A DNA stretch of 64,000 nucleotides from positions 230,993 to 294,992 of the forward strand of contig VZTI01001771.1 of NCBI GenBank assembly GCA_013397865.1, in the 5' to 3' direction. A program made the position numbers and the translations under genes. Under the pieces are notes generated by a model. The model had not been told where the DNA came from. It did no database searches and was given only the letters and a program-made list of their open reading frames with translations. Shown here piece by piece: positions 13,310 to 25,672 of the stretch. Position 1 is the first letter of the stretch. Each line of letters starts with the position of its first letter. This DNA is from Struthidea cinerea (lineage: Eukaryota > Chordata > Aves > Passeriformes > Corcoracidae).

Positions 13310-14219
13310 ATTTATATCTAACAGTTTTATGCTCTTTCATGACAGTTTAATAATATTGTTAGCTACAAAATTTTTACAATACATAGGAGTTGACATGTTA
13401 GCTTATTTTTTTAATTGCCTGTACTGTTTTCTTCATAACAGAAAATACCCATGGAAAATTAAGACACTTCATATTGCATTAGCAGACTGAGTGGGTGGAT
13501 TGGTTGATTTGGGGTTTTTTAAACATATTGATACTTCTGAAAGTTATAAAATATCTGTTCCAGGAAATACCATTATAAGAGAAACTGAATATTCCCAAAA
13601 TGAGAACTTCCTAAATTAATCTGGTGTTTTCATTTCGTGAAAGCTTACACTCCAATCTTGAATCAAAATCCTGTTTTCACCTGGATCTAAACTGAAAGAA
13701 AAGTAGTACAGTTTTTTATTTTGTCCTTTGGAAGAGAGCTTTGTTGTTTAAAGACCCGCACATTTGCACTTTGTCACCTGGAATAACATTATTCATAAAT
13801 ATGAATTGCTATTATACCTGTCTGCCAGCCTTCCATCAGGTGGTGGTAAAGTTGGGGCAGACCCAAAAGTTTCAAAGTTCAAGTAAATTCCAGTCCAACT
13901 CAGATTAGCTTCTTACATAACATCTGTTAACTCTCACAGTGACAATTGTTCTCTCTCCAATGGGACAACTGGCAGCTTTTTTAACAGTCCCAGACCTATG
14001 TGACAAAAAGGAGCAATTTCGGGAGTTTCTGGTTGCTGTAAGAAAGTGTGCATCCCTTTCTCACTGTGCTGGCTATGCTATCAGACCCTTTATTGCAAGA
14101 ATACAAAAAACTCATTGCAAGTGACCTCAGTGACATGTGGCAGCTCCTTCCTGAGGAGACAATCTGCCTATTTCAGAATTTTGCGTGCTTTGTTGGTGGA
14201 CCTAAGTGATTTGGAAGGC

Positions 14220-15081
14220 TGTGAGGGACCGAAATGTTCCGGGTTAGTGGCTCAAACCATTGGCCATCGGCAAAAGCAGCGGGGGCTTTGCTGGCCATGG
14301 GCACAGGAAGCACCCAGGGGCACAGGGGGTGAACACCCAGCCCCGGAGGGGACGAGCCGGGCCTGGAGCCAGGGAAGGGCAGAGGCCGATCAGAAGCAGG
14401 TCCTGCCAGGCGGGAGAGGGCTTTGGAGCAGGGCAGCCTGGAGCATGGGCCATACCTGGCTCAGCTGCGCTGCCGGGAGGGGCAGGGCCACGTCTCAGAA
14501 GGGGCCATAAACCATCAGAGCCCCCCAAAGGGCCCCGGGATCCACAGTGCGACATCAGACAGTGCAAAACTCCCCCCGGGGGAGGTATCTGGGCGTTCAC
14601 CCAAACCTGAATGTGCATTAACCCACGGAACTTTGTGTTTCATGGCCTTGCCCCACCACTGATGGATCAGGACTTTGGCCACTTTCACCATCACTTCGAC
14701 AAATGGACATTGACATGGCAATGATCAAACTTTGTTGCTGTATCCATGGATGGTGGCATTTCTACTCTTCTCCTTTCTGTCTCTTTCTTTCTCTCTTTCT
14801 TTTCCCAACTTCTTCTTCTAGGAATATATTGTAAACCAGGCTAGAAGTTCCAGTCAATGCCTGAGTGCCTTGTTGTGCCTGGATACATTCAAGTTGGCTA
14901 AGTTCGAGTTTGCTAAGTTTAAGTTTGTAAAGTACCTTATTTTAGATGTTGTCTTAAAATTTGCCAAGTACTTATTCTACCTTAATGTTTTAAACTTTGC
15001 AAGTAAAAGTTTGTTATTGAACCTCCTGAGAATTTTGTAAAAATTCCAGAGTAAATCAAACAACCTTCCACTTTACCCACA
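14220..15081 (+). mobile_element. Probable ERVL-like solo LTR
   Basis: The left half (14220-14600) is GC-rich and starts TGTGAGGGACCGAAATGTTC. The right half is AT-rich, with repeated phrases such as AAGTTCGAGTTTGCTAAGTT and TTGTTATTGAACCTCCTGAG, ending near CCACTTTACCCACA. This sharp change and the AAGTTTGTAAAG phrases resemble songbird LTRs. Left TGTGAGGG and the right end reversed (TGTGGGT) form plausible short inverted termini. No target duplication was seen. The overlapping frames in the GC-rich half are not genes. Confidence 0.5.
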
Positions 15082-15978
15082 GAGTGGATCAGAGCTGTGA
15101 ATGACTAATTGATATCTAACACTGCTTAATTTCCTACCCAGACAAGCAAAAGGTTTCTATCATTCAACATACTGATTTTTTTTTTTTTTTAAGAGGGCAA
15201 TTTCTGGTTTTTGCAGTCAGGCTCAGAGTTTGAGGAAGGGAAGGAAAAGAAAGAAAAGAAGGATGCTGTTTATGGGCATCAGCATTCAAACTGTCTTCCC
15301 TGGCCTGTTCCTTTCTCCTCCCTCTAAAGAAAAGACATAGAGGAAGAACATGAAAAGAAGTAGTTGCAGGGTCTAACAGTGCCATTTGTCACTGCCAAGA
15401 TTCATCAGTAATACAGGATTACAAGAGGGAACAACTGAAAGGTTAAGGATTTATCTAGAACATCTGAAACAGATATTAAACTGAGATTTATAGCAAAGTG
15501 ATTAATGAAAATTAATGTTTTCGGTCTTAGCTACCATAGTACTGAAAACAAAGAAACTTGTTCCCTTTCCAGGAGCCATCATTGACCTCTCCACTTGCTA
15601 ACAACACTGGAGTAGGTACATATGTTAAACATTTTGCATTTTGCCTTTAATGTGCAGAAATTTCAACGAGAAAACAAGTATGTTCACAGGAGTGGAGTTG
15701 TGTAAGCACAGAGGCAATGACTTCGGGAGATGATTGGGAGAAACAGGTTATAAGTGTCTAAATGTGGTTCACTGCCTGCCGAGACTGAGACCCTCTGAGC
15801 AATAAAAAATTTCATAAAAGCTCATAAAGGCAATTTTATTGGTTTTGTAGAGCCATCATCAGGATTTTCCTTTCAATATCTATCTAGTGACATGCTTTTT
15901 AAAAGAGTTATATGCTCGCAAAGTTACAGGAGGTATTTAAAAGGCACGGAGCTGGGGACGTGGCTGGCGGGGGGCTCG
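15082..15978. other. Probable CHST8 intron, no recognised gene
   Basis: AT-rich sequence with a T-run at about 15177-15191 and a purine-rich patch near 15236-15262. Confidence 0.45.
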
Positions 15979-16040
15979 GCAGTGCTGGGTTAATGGTTGG
16001 ACTCGGTGATTGCAAAGGACGTTTGCAACCAAAACGATTC
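15979..16040 (+). mobile_element. Short CR1 3'-end fragment
   Basis: Carries the CR1 3'-end phrase GGTTGGACTCGGTGATTGCA followed by AGGACGTTTGCAACC and an ATTC-type end. Strongly truncated. Confidence 0.6.
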
Positions 16041-17873
16041 TTGTAAAGATCAGTGAAAAACTAATGGCCCGTGAGCAGAAGCGCTGCAAGCCTGACAGCT
16101 CCGTGCCCGCGCTGCTTTGCGGGCTCCCCGTAACTCAGCGAGAGACGGGGCTGGTGCACAAGCTGACTGAGCAGGAAGTGAGCCACATAAAAACCTGCCT
16201 AGTTTAGCTTTCACTACAGAACCCAGCTAGGGACTGCATGAGGTTCTAGAAGAATACTTTTTTAAAAATACGAAACCTGAAGTTTTTCATGTATATTAAA
16301 AATAACAGCTTCTGCTATAGAAAGAAAGAAGAAAACATTACTAGTTCCATGTTGTTTTTTGCCATAAGTGTACTTTCTCTATTTTTACCTCTGAATGTGG
16401 ACACTAAAAATCAACTAAAATATCTTCTGCTCTTATTATGTTTAACAAGATTTGAGTTCTTAGTGCTGTAACTTACTCTCTAAAACACTAAAGAGACTTG
16501 TAGTTAATTTAAAATAACGTTTCCTTGGAATGAAATCAGCAGTATTCTTATAAAAATACAGGATATCGTGTTCATTACTATGTCTCTCAATTTCAATAAA
16601 GGTGAAGTATAAAAGGAGGAAGTTTTTATTTAATAGTTTTGAACTAGTAGTAGCATTTTACATGTCATGAATATCTGGACATTTATTTCTGTTAAAGGAG
16701 ACTTTAAATAAAGATAAACATAATTAAATACAGCAGAAACAAACAGCATTCTTCATCTGACCCAGTGTTTTCATATTACTTTATTTTAGTATTCAATAAT
16801 TCTCCAACTCCATAACAAGTGAATCAGGGTTCCTCAGTCCCCGTGCAGATTTAAGGCAAAAGAAATCCCTCTCTGGATTTCTAATTATTTGTAAGTTTAT
16901 TGCTTAAACAAAGCCACACACAGTTAAGGGAAGGCAGAAAAACATTCAAAACATTAGAAATCCTAATAGGCACTTCTCTTCTCTTAAGATGTTTGCATAC
17001 ATTTATTTTGGCTACTGTGATGCCTTTAGGGTGTTGACAAAGAAGAAAGAGAGCCCTGAGAACAAGGGAGAATTTGCGCAAAGCAGTAAAACAGACTCAT
17101 TCCTTTTGGAGGACTCAAATAGGAGATGGTTTAAGCAAAGATACCACAGCTAGTTTTAGATCTCTGTAATCTTAATGTAACAGGCAGGAATTTCTTTGCA
17201 TTATTTTACTGACAAAGGTGAAATCATATTTTGAAATTACTGGAACACACTTATTTTAAAGAGTGTTCGTTATGCAGATTTTGAGAATATGACCAGAAAG
17301 TAGTATTAAAAAAAGAAAAACATTAAAACTTCTTAATATAACAGCCACATATCCTATCCACATCCAAATTTGTCTGAAACACTCTATAGAACCAAATAAA
17401 ACTTACAAGCCCTGCACTAGAAGTCATTGAAGTGGTTCACATACACAAATCTAACTTCCACAAAGAACATTTCTATTCTCTACATCAGTTATTCCACTGT
17501 GGCACTCTAGGTGAGATAGAATGTGAGGCCAAACAATTGGAAAATGATATTTGAAAATCTATCTTGTCAAAGGAGCATGAACAGTAAGAGCATTGGGAAA
17601 ATGTTTGTGTCAACAGCATGTCCATCAATGTTAACATATAAACACAGGCAGAACTTGGAAGAAATTCCAAGACAAGTAAGGTGACACAAAACATGACAGG
17701 AAACCTTTTGGGCAGAAGTTAGGGAAAAAAAAAGTAACTCTTTGTTAAAAAGTATTGCTTGTGATCAGCAATTTAATTCTCAGTTAAGGAGAGCACCCTT
17801 AGAATGTTTGCAGAGCACTAACCACTCCTGCTCGTGGCTGATCAGCTCACGGGCACTGCACTCCTTTGAGGAG
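16041..17873. other. Probable CHST8 intron, no recognised gene
   Basis: A small GC-rich patch at about 16070-16160, then AT-rich sequence with no recognisable gene or repeat. Confidence 0.45.
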
Positions 17874-17880
17874 GACACAT
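17874..17880. repeat. Target-site duplication, left copy
   Basis: GACACAT immediately before the TG of the LTR at 17881, identical to 18255-18261. Confidence 0.7.
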
Positions 17881-18254
17881 TGTCGCTGTTACGTCCGAGG
17901 CGCACAAAGAAAACGCCACAGAGTCCAGGCTCATGAACAGTGGAAGCCGAAGCTTTTCTTTAATAATTTTCTGACTACTATATAGGATAGATCGCAAAAG
18001 TGTGTTGAGTGGCAATAGGTAATTGGTTCCTCGGCCATCCACCCCTTGAGAGGATTGGCCAAGCCCTAAGATACCTATTCCAAAATATTTTCAAAGTCAA
18101 AGCCATAACAATCTTGCAAAGCAGCCTGCGGGTACAAGAAGTTTATGGAACTGTGACCTTGTTTAAAATAGTTTACATAGGAAAGACAGTCTGCTCACAG
18201 AATATTGAGAAAAGGCTGAAGAATTTCTCTGCTTCTAGCTTTTTAGCACCTACA
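17881..18254 (-). mobile_element. Short solo LTR, copy B, with target duplication
   Basis: A 374-bp element starting TGTCGCTG and ending CCTACA, flanked on both sides by the perfect 7-bp direct repeat GACACAT. It aligns with 12885-13277. On the - strand an ATTAAA followed by AAAGCTTCGGCTTCCACTG could mark the polyadenylation/R region, so - is the likely orientation. No retroviral coding sequence adjoins it. Confidence 0.75.
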
Positions 18255-18261
18255 GACACAT
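18255..18261. repeat. Target-site duplication, right copy
   Basis: GACACAT immediately after the CA end of the LTR, matching 17874-17880. Confidence 0.7.
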
Positions 18262-18595
18262 TCTTCCTATTTTATAGCTGAGGAGACAGGGGCAGAGAGT
18301 TGGTAATGAACCCAAGCCTCCAGACCAAGTCAAGCCTGCCAAGCTCATAACTTTACATTACATGGGCTCTGAAATCTCCCATGCTGCAAACTCTTGAAAA
18401 TTAAGTCCATTTAAAATACAATAAGCAAAACACAAAGTGATATTGTCTGCATTAATTAACTGCCATGGCTTTAACCTCAGCCAGCAATTAAGCACCACAG
18501 CCACTCGCTCACTTCCCTGCCCACCTCCCATGGGGTTGGGAGAGAATCCGAAGAGTAAAAGTGAAAAAACTCAGGGTTGAGATAAAGCCAGTTCA

Positions 18596-18601
18596 ACAGG
18601 C
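18596..18601. repeat. Direct repeat flanking nested LTR, left
   Basis: ACAGGC, matching 19455-19460. Six bases fits ERVK-type integration. Confidence 0.6.
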
Positions 18602-19454
18602 TGTCGTGGGTAACCCAAAATGTTATTACATTCCACATCTGTCTGTGCCCAAAATTGTCACTGTGTCTTCACAGCCCGATGCCACGGCTGGAAAGGGGGC
18701 CGGGGGTTGCTGGGGTCCTTTTCAAAGCCGGGGGTCTCCTGAGCAGATCCACTCTGGCCTCGTGGTCTTGGACTCAGGCACAGTGGTTTGGCTTGCCTCT
18801 TGGGGTTTTCCCTGCCTCTTGGGGTTTTCCTTGCCTCTTGGTTTCTTGACACCGAGCTGGTGAGCTCGTGGCAGCATGGGTGACGAGCTCCCTTTGGGGT
18901 TCTCTGTTGTTTTTCCCGAGAAAGCAGCCGGGGCGGGTTCCGGCAGTGTGTGCGTGCCTGAGCCGCAGCCGCGCTCCACCGCGGGTCACCGCAGCCCCGC
19001 AGCAGCGCCCGGCCCCGGCCAGAGCCGCCCCAGCCCGGCCCCGCTGCTGTGCCCGCCCTGCTCTGCCCTCCCTGCTGTGCCCTCCCTGCCTTCCAGCCCT
19101 TCCCGAGCCCCGGCCGCCGGAGGGGTCAGCGGGGAACGGGGCTAAGGCCATTTTCCCTCCGCCTTCCGAGCAGAGCTCGGCTGTGGGAGCCGCCCTCGGG
19201 GGAAAGGGGACTTACCCCACCCCTGCGGGGTTGTCTTTGTGCCCGGGGAGTTAGTGAGATGAGGCATTTTGTGTCTAGTGATTATTCAGTTATTTTTGCC
19301 TGTTGCTGTCTCTGCTGTTAGTAAACTGTTATTTTTTCACTCAGAGATATTTGTATTTAATTTCTCCTTATTGGTGGAAAGGGATCAGTTAAAACTATCA
19401 GGGAAGGCAACTCACGCCAGAGTGCCTACCTCTCAAATTGCCTTAACCCCGGAT
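18602..19454 (+). mobile_element. Nested LTR inserted in the LTR at 18461-19893
   Basis: About 853 bp starting TGTCGTGGGTAACCC and ending near ATTGCCTTAACCCCGGAT. It is flanked by the direct repeat ACAGGC at 18596-18601 and 19455-19460. Its middle (about 18930-19220) is very GC- and CpG-rich. Its last part has CTGTTAGTAAACTGTTATTT, a phrase common near the ends of songbird LTRs. The several overlapping 60-128 codon frames here are products of GC-rich sequence, not genes. If the LTR ends in CA at 19457, the duplication shrinks to GGC, so the exact end is open. Confidence 0.75.
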
Positions 19455-19460
19455 ACAGGC
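19455..19460. repeat. Direct repeat flanking nested LTR, right
   Basis: ACAGGC, matching 18596-18601. The older LTR resumes here with AAAGCAAAAGC. Confidence 0.6.
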
Positions 19461-19893
19461 AAAGCAAAAGCCATGCACATAAGCACAGCGCAGCAAGGAT
19501 TTCACTCCCTGCTTCCCCTGGGCAGCAGAAGCTCAGCAGGGCCCCATCAGGGGTTAATGGTTGCTCGGGCAGGCAAGCGCTATCAGCCCCAAATCCCCCC
19601 TTCCTCCTGTTCCCCGGCTTTGGGCGCCGAGCGCGATGCCGCCCGCTGGGGAATGTCTGGGTCACTTGGGGTCAGCTGTCCCGGCTGTGTCCCCTCCCAA
19701 ATTCTCCTGCACCCCCAGCCCACTCCATCGCAGGGCGGGCAGCAGAAAAGGCCTTGACTCTGTGTGAGCCCTGCCCAGCAGAGTAAGGAAAACATCCCTG
19801 TATTTTAACACTGATTTCAGCACAAATGCAGAACACAGCCCCATCGTAGCTACTCTGGAGAAAATTGATTCTATCCCAGCCAAAATGAGCACA

Positions 19894-22800
19894 GTAACAA
19901 CCTCTGGAATTGCCTGACCCATACATAGCCATTTACTAACAGTCGATTACTTCAGAATTTTTCTTCTATTATTCACTTCAAGACAATATCTGCTGACTTG
20001 TGATTTGACAGTATGTTTTTTTATTAAAACACACCATTATGAAATACAAAATTAGGCACTACAGAAAAATCTCTTGAGGATGCAGTGTTGCAAAAATATA
20101 TTCAGACTTTATACTAGAGGTTTTGTATCTAAACTTTTAGGATATTACAGCTTCTCTGTAAAAATAAAGCACGCAATGAATCATTCAGTCTTTCAGCAAG
20201 CTCCCCAAGGTAATCCAGCAGCACTAGGCTGGCAGCTGGGTTCAGTATACCAGCAAGAAACAAGCTCACTAAAGACCACACTGCCTATGGTTCCCACAGT
20301 GTATTTCTTTTATTACAAACGTAGTTTGAAAGCCTGGTCTGAAGTGTCTGACAGTCACGAAGGAAATCACTCACATTGCTCCTTCCAGCACTTGCTGTCA
20401 ACAGATTGGCAATTTCCACCTTCCTTAATAGGGAAAAAAAAGGAAAATTATGTCAATTAAGAGGCTGGAATCTCATTTGTTTACAAGCAAAATTTGAATC
20501 CATAGCTCCATTTAAGAGGTAGTAAATTGAGATCAGATCAAGCTTACTATAATTTTAATTATTTCATTTTATTAACATAAGACATTCTTCCTATAAGATT
20601 ACCAGCCCTGCACCTCATACGAAGCATAAAAGTGAAGGCACATTTTTCAAGTTCCTCTGGGTAAAATTGGCTTGAGAGATTCTCTGAGGAATATGCTCTG
20701 AAGAATTTCATTTTTGTGCAAGCAAACTAAATGCACAAGAAGTTATGGGAAGGGATTTGAGGCCATGCTACTATGCATTTTCTCAAAGTAAGTGGAATCT
20801 TTATGTTCTGTATAGCAAAAAGTATAGAAAAGCTATCTGAAACTGCATGTGATGTGCCTCTGCAAGTTTTAGTTCATTTCAGCTCCACAAAGTTTAGAGC
20901 ATCTGTGAAAAGGGAATCTGAGATTGCATGAGAAGCATAAACCCAATTCCTGCCAGAAGGCCTTTGTTGCCTTCAGATGAAAAAGAAAATCTAAAAGGGG
21001 CAAAAAGCAGCAAAGCTGGATTTGCATGAGGAAACAGAGACAGACATTTACATTCATTCTAAAGAATGATGCAAAACATTTTTATTTCTTTGTCCTTATG
21101 TTTTTGACACCTTCACTTTTTGGATAATTAAATTTTTTCCTACAGGGCTTTATGACAGTTTTGTAAATCCTGTCCCTTTTTATGCAAAGAGAAAAAACTG
21201 GAAAAAAAGTGAGTGTGTGTGAAGTGGTGATGTTCTTTTCCATGTGTGTTCCTGATGGTTTTAGTTTTTCATCAGGCAGAGACACAAAGAAATGAAAAAA
21301 TTAGACCAAAACTTTACTCCATGTATTTTTTAACGCATACTTATTTTCTCATATTATGGTTCTTGCAGAAAAATTTTAAAAGTCACTGAAAATTGTATCC
21401 AATTTCTTTTCTTAAATAAAATTTAACAGGAAGAAACTTGCTTTTTGCAAGCCCATAGTAGTTTTCAACTGGTTTCAGAGGAGCAGTAACTTCCCCATCC
21501 TTTCAGGGGAAAATACAGTGAGAAGAGGCAGCACTGAGTAAAGAGATAAGGAGAGCAGTTTACCACCACTTGGAAAAATCCATCATGTGTTGCTGTTTGC
21601 TCATGAAAGAGCTGATCCAGTACCCACTGAAGTAAATGCCAGATTTTTCATAGTTGAAAAGACAATGCTGTACAGTCATAGATAACTATTGCTTAAGCAG
21701 AAGCTGTTCTAATACTGCAACAAAGGGGGTTTTAAACCCATGCTTCGAATTCCAATTCTCAGAGTAGCAAGTCTTCAGACAGTGGAGTGCAAAGGTTTTA
21801 AATATTTTATTTCTGAATAATGAGTAATAAAACTTAGGGAACTTATTCATTTTAGTAAAAACTTTTTTTTTTCCTTTTTTGCCCAATGGATCAACTCTAA
21901 GACCATAAGAATACCACCAAATGAGATTGTCTAATGTTTGCACATAGAGTGCAACCTGTATGCATCCTCAACAAAAACACAACAAGATAGAAAGTAGCTC
22001 GATAAGAAGTCCACATCTGAAGCAAAAGAGTTGCATCTCAGGTGGAACAAACAGCCAGGTCAGTAAAGGCCTGTAGTGGCCCAGTTTTCTGCAATCCTGG
22101 GGTTTAACCAGCACTAGAGCAGAGGCAGCAAAACAAGTGATCGTGTTGAATTGCGCTGTGTAAGCCCACACCAGTGCTTCACTGTCAGGAGAGAGCTCCA
22201 CCTGGCAGAGTGCTGCCTCTGAAGGCTGAAACAGAGGGGCAGATTGTTTCAGAGATCCTTCAGCCAGTGCATAACAGAGAGAATGAATCGTATATAACTG
22301 TATGCAAGCTACATGGTTATATTGAAATGCTCTGAACAACAGTTGTCATAGAAAAGCTGTCAGTGAAATCAGACACATTCAACACACTTTCATCAGCTAA
22401 ATAAAAGAACCACTCCTAGCTCACCATATTCAGCAATCAATTGGCTACTCACTGTTTGTATGCACTGACTTACAGAATCAGATGATTCAATTGTCATAGC
22501 AACTGTATCCCAAATTTGGGCTGTCAGGGTGTATGCAAACAATCCACCTCTCAATTCATACGGCCCCTCCTTGGGCTGATGCAGCATTCTACACCGGGGT
22601 GCTAGAAAAATCAGCGAGTGCTATTATGTGTGAATGAAAAATGCAGATGTGCCCATAAAATGGCAGTGGCAGAAGGGTTCTCACTTCAGGTACCACTGAT
22701 GGTTCAGACTGACAGAGAGGCAACTGCACTAGAGCCCTCTGGCTCCTGCATCCCAGACTTCACAGGAAGGAAACCCCCTGCAGGAAACGGGGAAGAGTGA

Positions 22801-25672
22801 CCATATGGAGAATACCTGTCTGTTCTCCCTGCCATGGCAGATGTGACCCCTTTAGAAGAGCAGTGTAGCTCACCCAGGTGTGTAGATGGACAGAACAGTC
22901 ACCAGTCCCCACAGAAGGCTGTTCTTCTCTCCCCGCACACCCGAGGCTCACTGCCACACCGCTGCTGCAGCTTCTCCTTCACTTCTCTGCCAGATCCCAA
23001 GTTTCTGTGTTGTGCAGAGGAAGGGCAGGAAGTGCAGTGACCTGGCAGAGGCAGGGACTAGGAGAGTGAACAGATGAGCCATGTGGGTAGACGAAAGCCA
23101 TGTCCTTTAGGCAGCAGCTCCCTGTGCTCCCTGAGTCCGAGGGATTCGCAGTCAGCTGGGAGTAGGATGGAGACAAAGAGTTGTGCTGGGAAGTGCACGG
23201 GGAGAGGCACCAAAGGCTTCCCTCTGATGCCAGTACCAAGCTGCAAGTGGATCAGAGTCTGGGATATCCGGTTTCCCGTGGTAAGAGCTGTGAGCTGAAG
23301 TTAACAGAGCAAATGTCCTCCAAATCCCACTGCTGCTAAATTGTCTTTCAATGTTCACCTGATATAAAGCTTTGTTAAGATCAATCCTTATGTCCTGTAA
23401 GCACCTGAACCGCTCAGACACACACGCCACATGAAGCATTGAGTGCCCTCCACAAGGCATGTCCATTTTAGACTTTCCAGGTGATTCACTACCAATTTTC
23501 ATTGAATTTCACGTGGCCAAGGAGAAAATGTGAACACCAAACTGCCACTTTACTGATGGAGAAATTGTGAATTCCAGAAGTTTTGAAACGTCTTTAAACG
23601 GCCTCCACTTACCCTTAAAAAGTATCAAGCTTACTAAAAGTCAGTACTAGTACTTTGACTCCTCCTACCTGGGTTGCACCTCAGGACACATCCTGGGTAC
23701 CATCTAAATCCTGGAAGTAGTCAGCACTCGGAGAGAGGAACCATTTCTCCCCCATTCTTACTGACAGGAAAGTCAATTCAAGACACTAATCTCATGCAAC
23801 CATATTGTTCTACCCTTCAGTCACAAAAATCTGGCTGAAGGAGTGCAAGTGAGCTCCTTAACAAGGAACAGAAAGCCTTCCACAAAGAAGAGTAGAGACA
23901 GTGAGAAATGACAAACAGCAAATCCCCGTTGCCCTTCAGGTGCTCAGGAATAGAGGGCCTAGCAAAGAGCTCAGCCCCTTACATGGAGCTTCCCAAGAAC
24001 TGCTTTGTTCTCACGGGGCATGAACGAAAGTCTGTCCAATTATCATCCTTTCTGCACCAAGTTTTGTAGCTGTTGCAGGTGTTAACTTTTTTTTTTTTTA
24101 ATGTTCCATATTGATCTCTTATACTAAGAAGACTTGTCAATAATTAACTATGAGAACAGGAGAAAGGGAAACTAGCAGTTCCAGTTAATTGATTGTAACA
24201 TAATAATATACAACATTTGGATACACATCTGTGCTATTTGATCTACAGTCAATCTATCAAAGCCATGAACTTCAGCACTCAGAGGCATGTCTGTGTAAAT
24301 CTACTTTTTCAATTTTGCCTGCAGCCTTCTCTTTCCATTTGCGCTTTCTTTCCCTAAGAAACATCTCTGCAGAGTGACATGAAAGCAGTCCAAAATTCCA
24401 CCTGTATTACTTTGTCTCCCCTCCAATAGAAAGACCAGTGAAGCTTTCGTGTCTTACTTGCACAATGTCTTGAAACATTTCTGGGTTCTGGATGAGCTAT
24501 TCTAACTAGCTACATGAAGTCAAATTACATGAAGTGCTTGCTTGAAATTCATTGACATTCTTCTGGTTACCTGAACAGTTCTACAAGCTACTAAATATAA
24601 ATGCAGTGCTAGATTTTAAACTTTAGCTTTCACTTTTTAATAAATCTGGAAAAGTGTAACGTCCTTGCCAAAGTCATGCTACGAAGGCAATATGCAAATA
24701 TTAAATATGAGAATGAAGAATAACTGAAAGGTATTAAGTAGAAATTGCAAGTAACTGCTGACAGTGCCTGAAAGCTAATGATGTTAATTAACAGTATTCC
24801 CAGGGATAGGTCCAAAGAAGGAATGGGGAATGCAGTAACACAGACTTGACTTTTCAGTTTTCTTTATAGAGTTCTTATTGAATATAAATTAAGTCAGAAA
24901 ATGGAAAGTTCTAATTAATATAGCTAGATAGCAAAGAAGACAAAGTATACAAGTAGTTGTACCTTCCTCATAATAATTTCACAAACATCTCCTCCCGTTC
25001 TTTCAATTGAGCCTCAAATATAAATGTACCATGCCCCTTTCTTTATTGGGTATCATGGAAACAGAGCAAGTGCAAGTTCCATCATTATTTGGTCAAGAAG
25101 ATGGATTCAGTTTGTATTAGAATGTAAGACCATTTTGTAAAAACACAATAGGTGTATGTTTTTCTCAAAGGGTTCATATACCTGTCCTATTAGCATGTTG
25201 CAAGTCAAAGAAGTATCAGGGTTTCCAAACCCCAGTTAATAAAAGAATCTTTTCCTCAGTCAAGTTCCAATCTCGACAGTAGAGGACAGATAACAGCCCC
25301 GTTGCAAACTCTGGATGTAAATTTATAATTTTCTGGACAAAACTAACTCCACAGTTTCAGACAATACTCAGCAACCAATGTCAGCTGTGTAGGTAGTGGG
25401 ACCTACCAGAATGACACAGCAACACTTATTTGGGTTTGGATTCAAAACAAATTTATTCCTTTAAAATGCTACCATTTCTGTTTCTCCTTCTCTCCTGTTT
25501 TCACTTTGATGAATAAAAAAATTTGCAAGGCAAACCATATCAAAACAATTATTTCTCACATGAAGCTGTGTTCAGAATACTAAAAAAATAAACAGTAGCT
25601 TCAAGAGATGGTATTTCTGACTAGTACACAACACAAAAATATGTACAGCAAACAGGCATGAGGCAAGAGGTG
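19894..25672. other. Probable CHST8 intron, no recognised gene
   Basis: Mixed-composition unique-looking sequence. Open frames such as 21968-22339 and 23152-23502 (- strand) and 20074-20460 (+) match no family I know and lack splice or codon signatures. A T-run lies at about 24089-24101. The membrane-anchor exon of CHST8 was looked for here and not found. Confidence 0.45.

Larger units (their letters stand above)
18461..19893 (+). mobile_element. Solo LTR (copy 2) split by a second LTR
   Basis: Left part 18461-18601 begins TGCCATGGCTTTAACCTCAG. Right part 19455-19893 matches the LTR at 9175-9722 closely, including GTCACTTGGGGTCAGCTGTC and ACATCCCTGTATTTTAACAC, and ends near CAAAATGAGCACA. 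The two halves rejoin at the base expected from the unsplit copy. No internal retroviral genes. Confidence 0.8.

Noticed and set aside
14046..14662. Overlapping frames of 79-154 codons
   Set aside because: All strands and frames are open because of GC-rich LTR sequence. No conserved motif.
18774..19254. Pro/Ala/Arg-rich frames on both strands
   Set aside because: By-products of the CpG-rich middle of the nested LTR.
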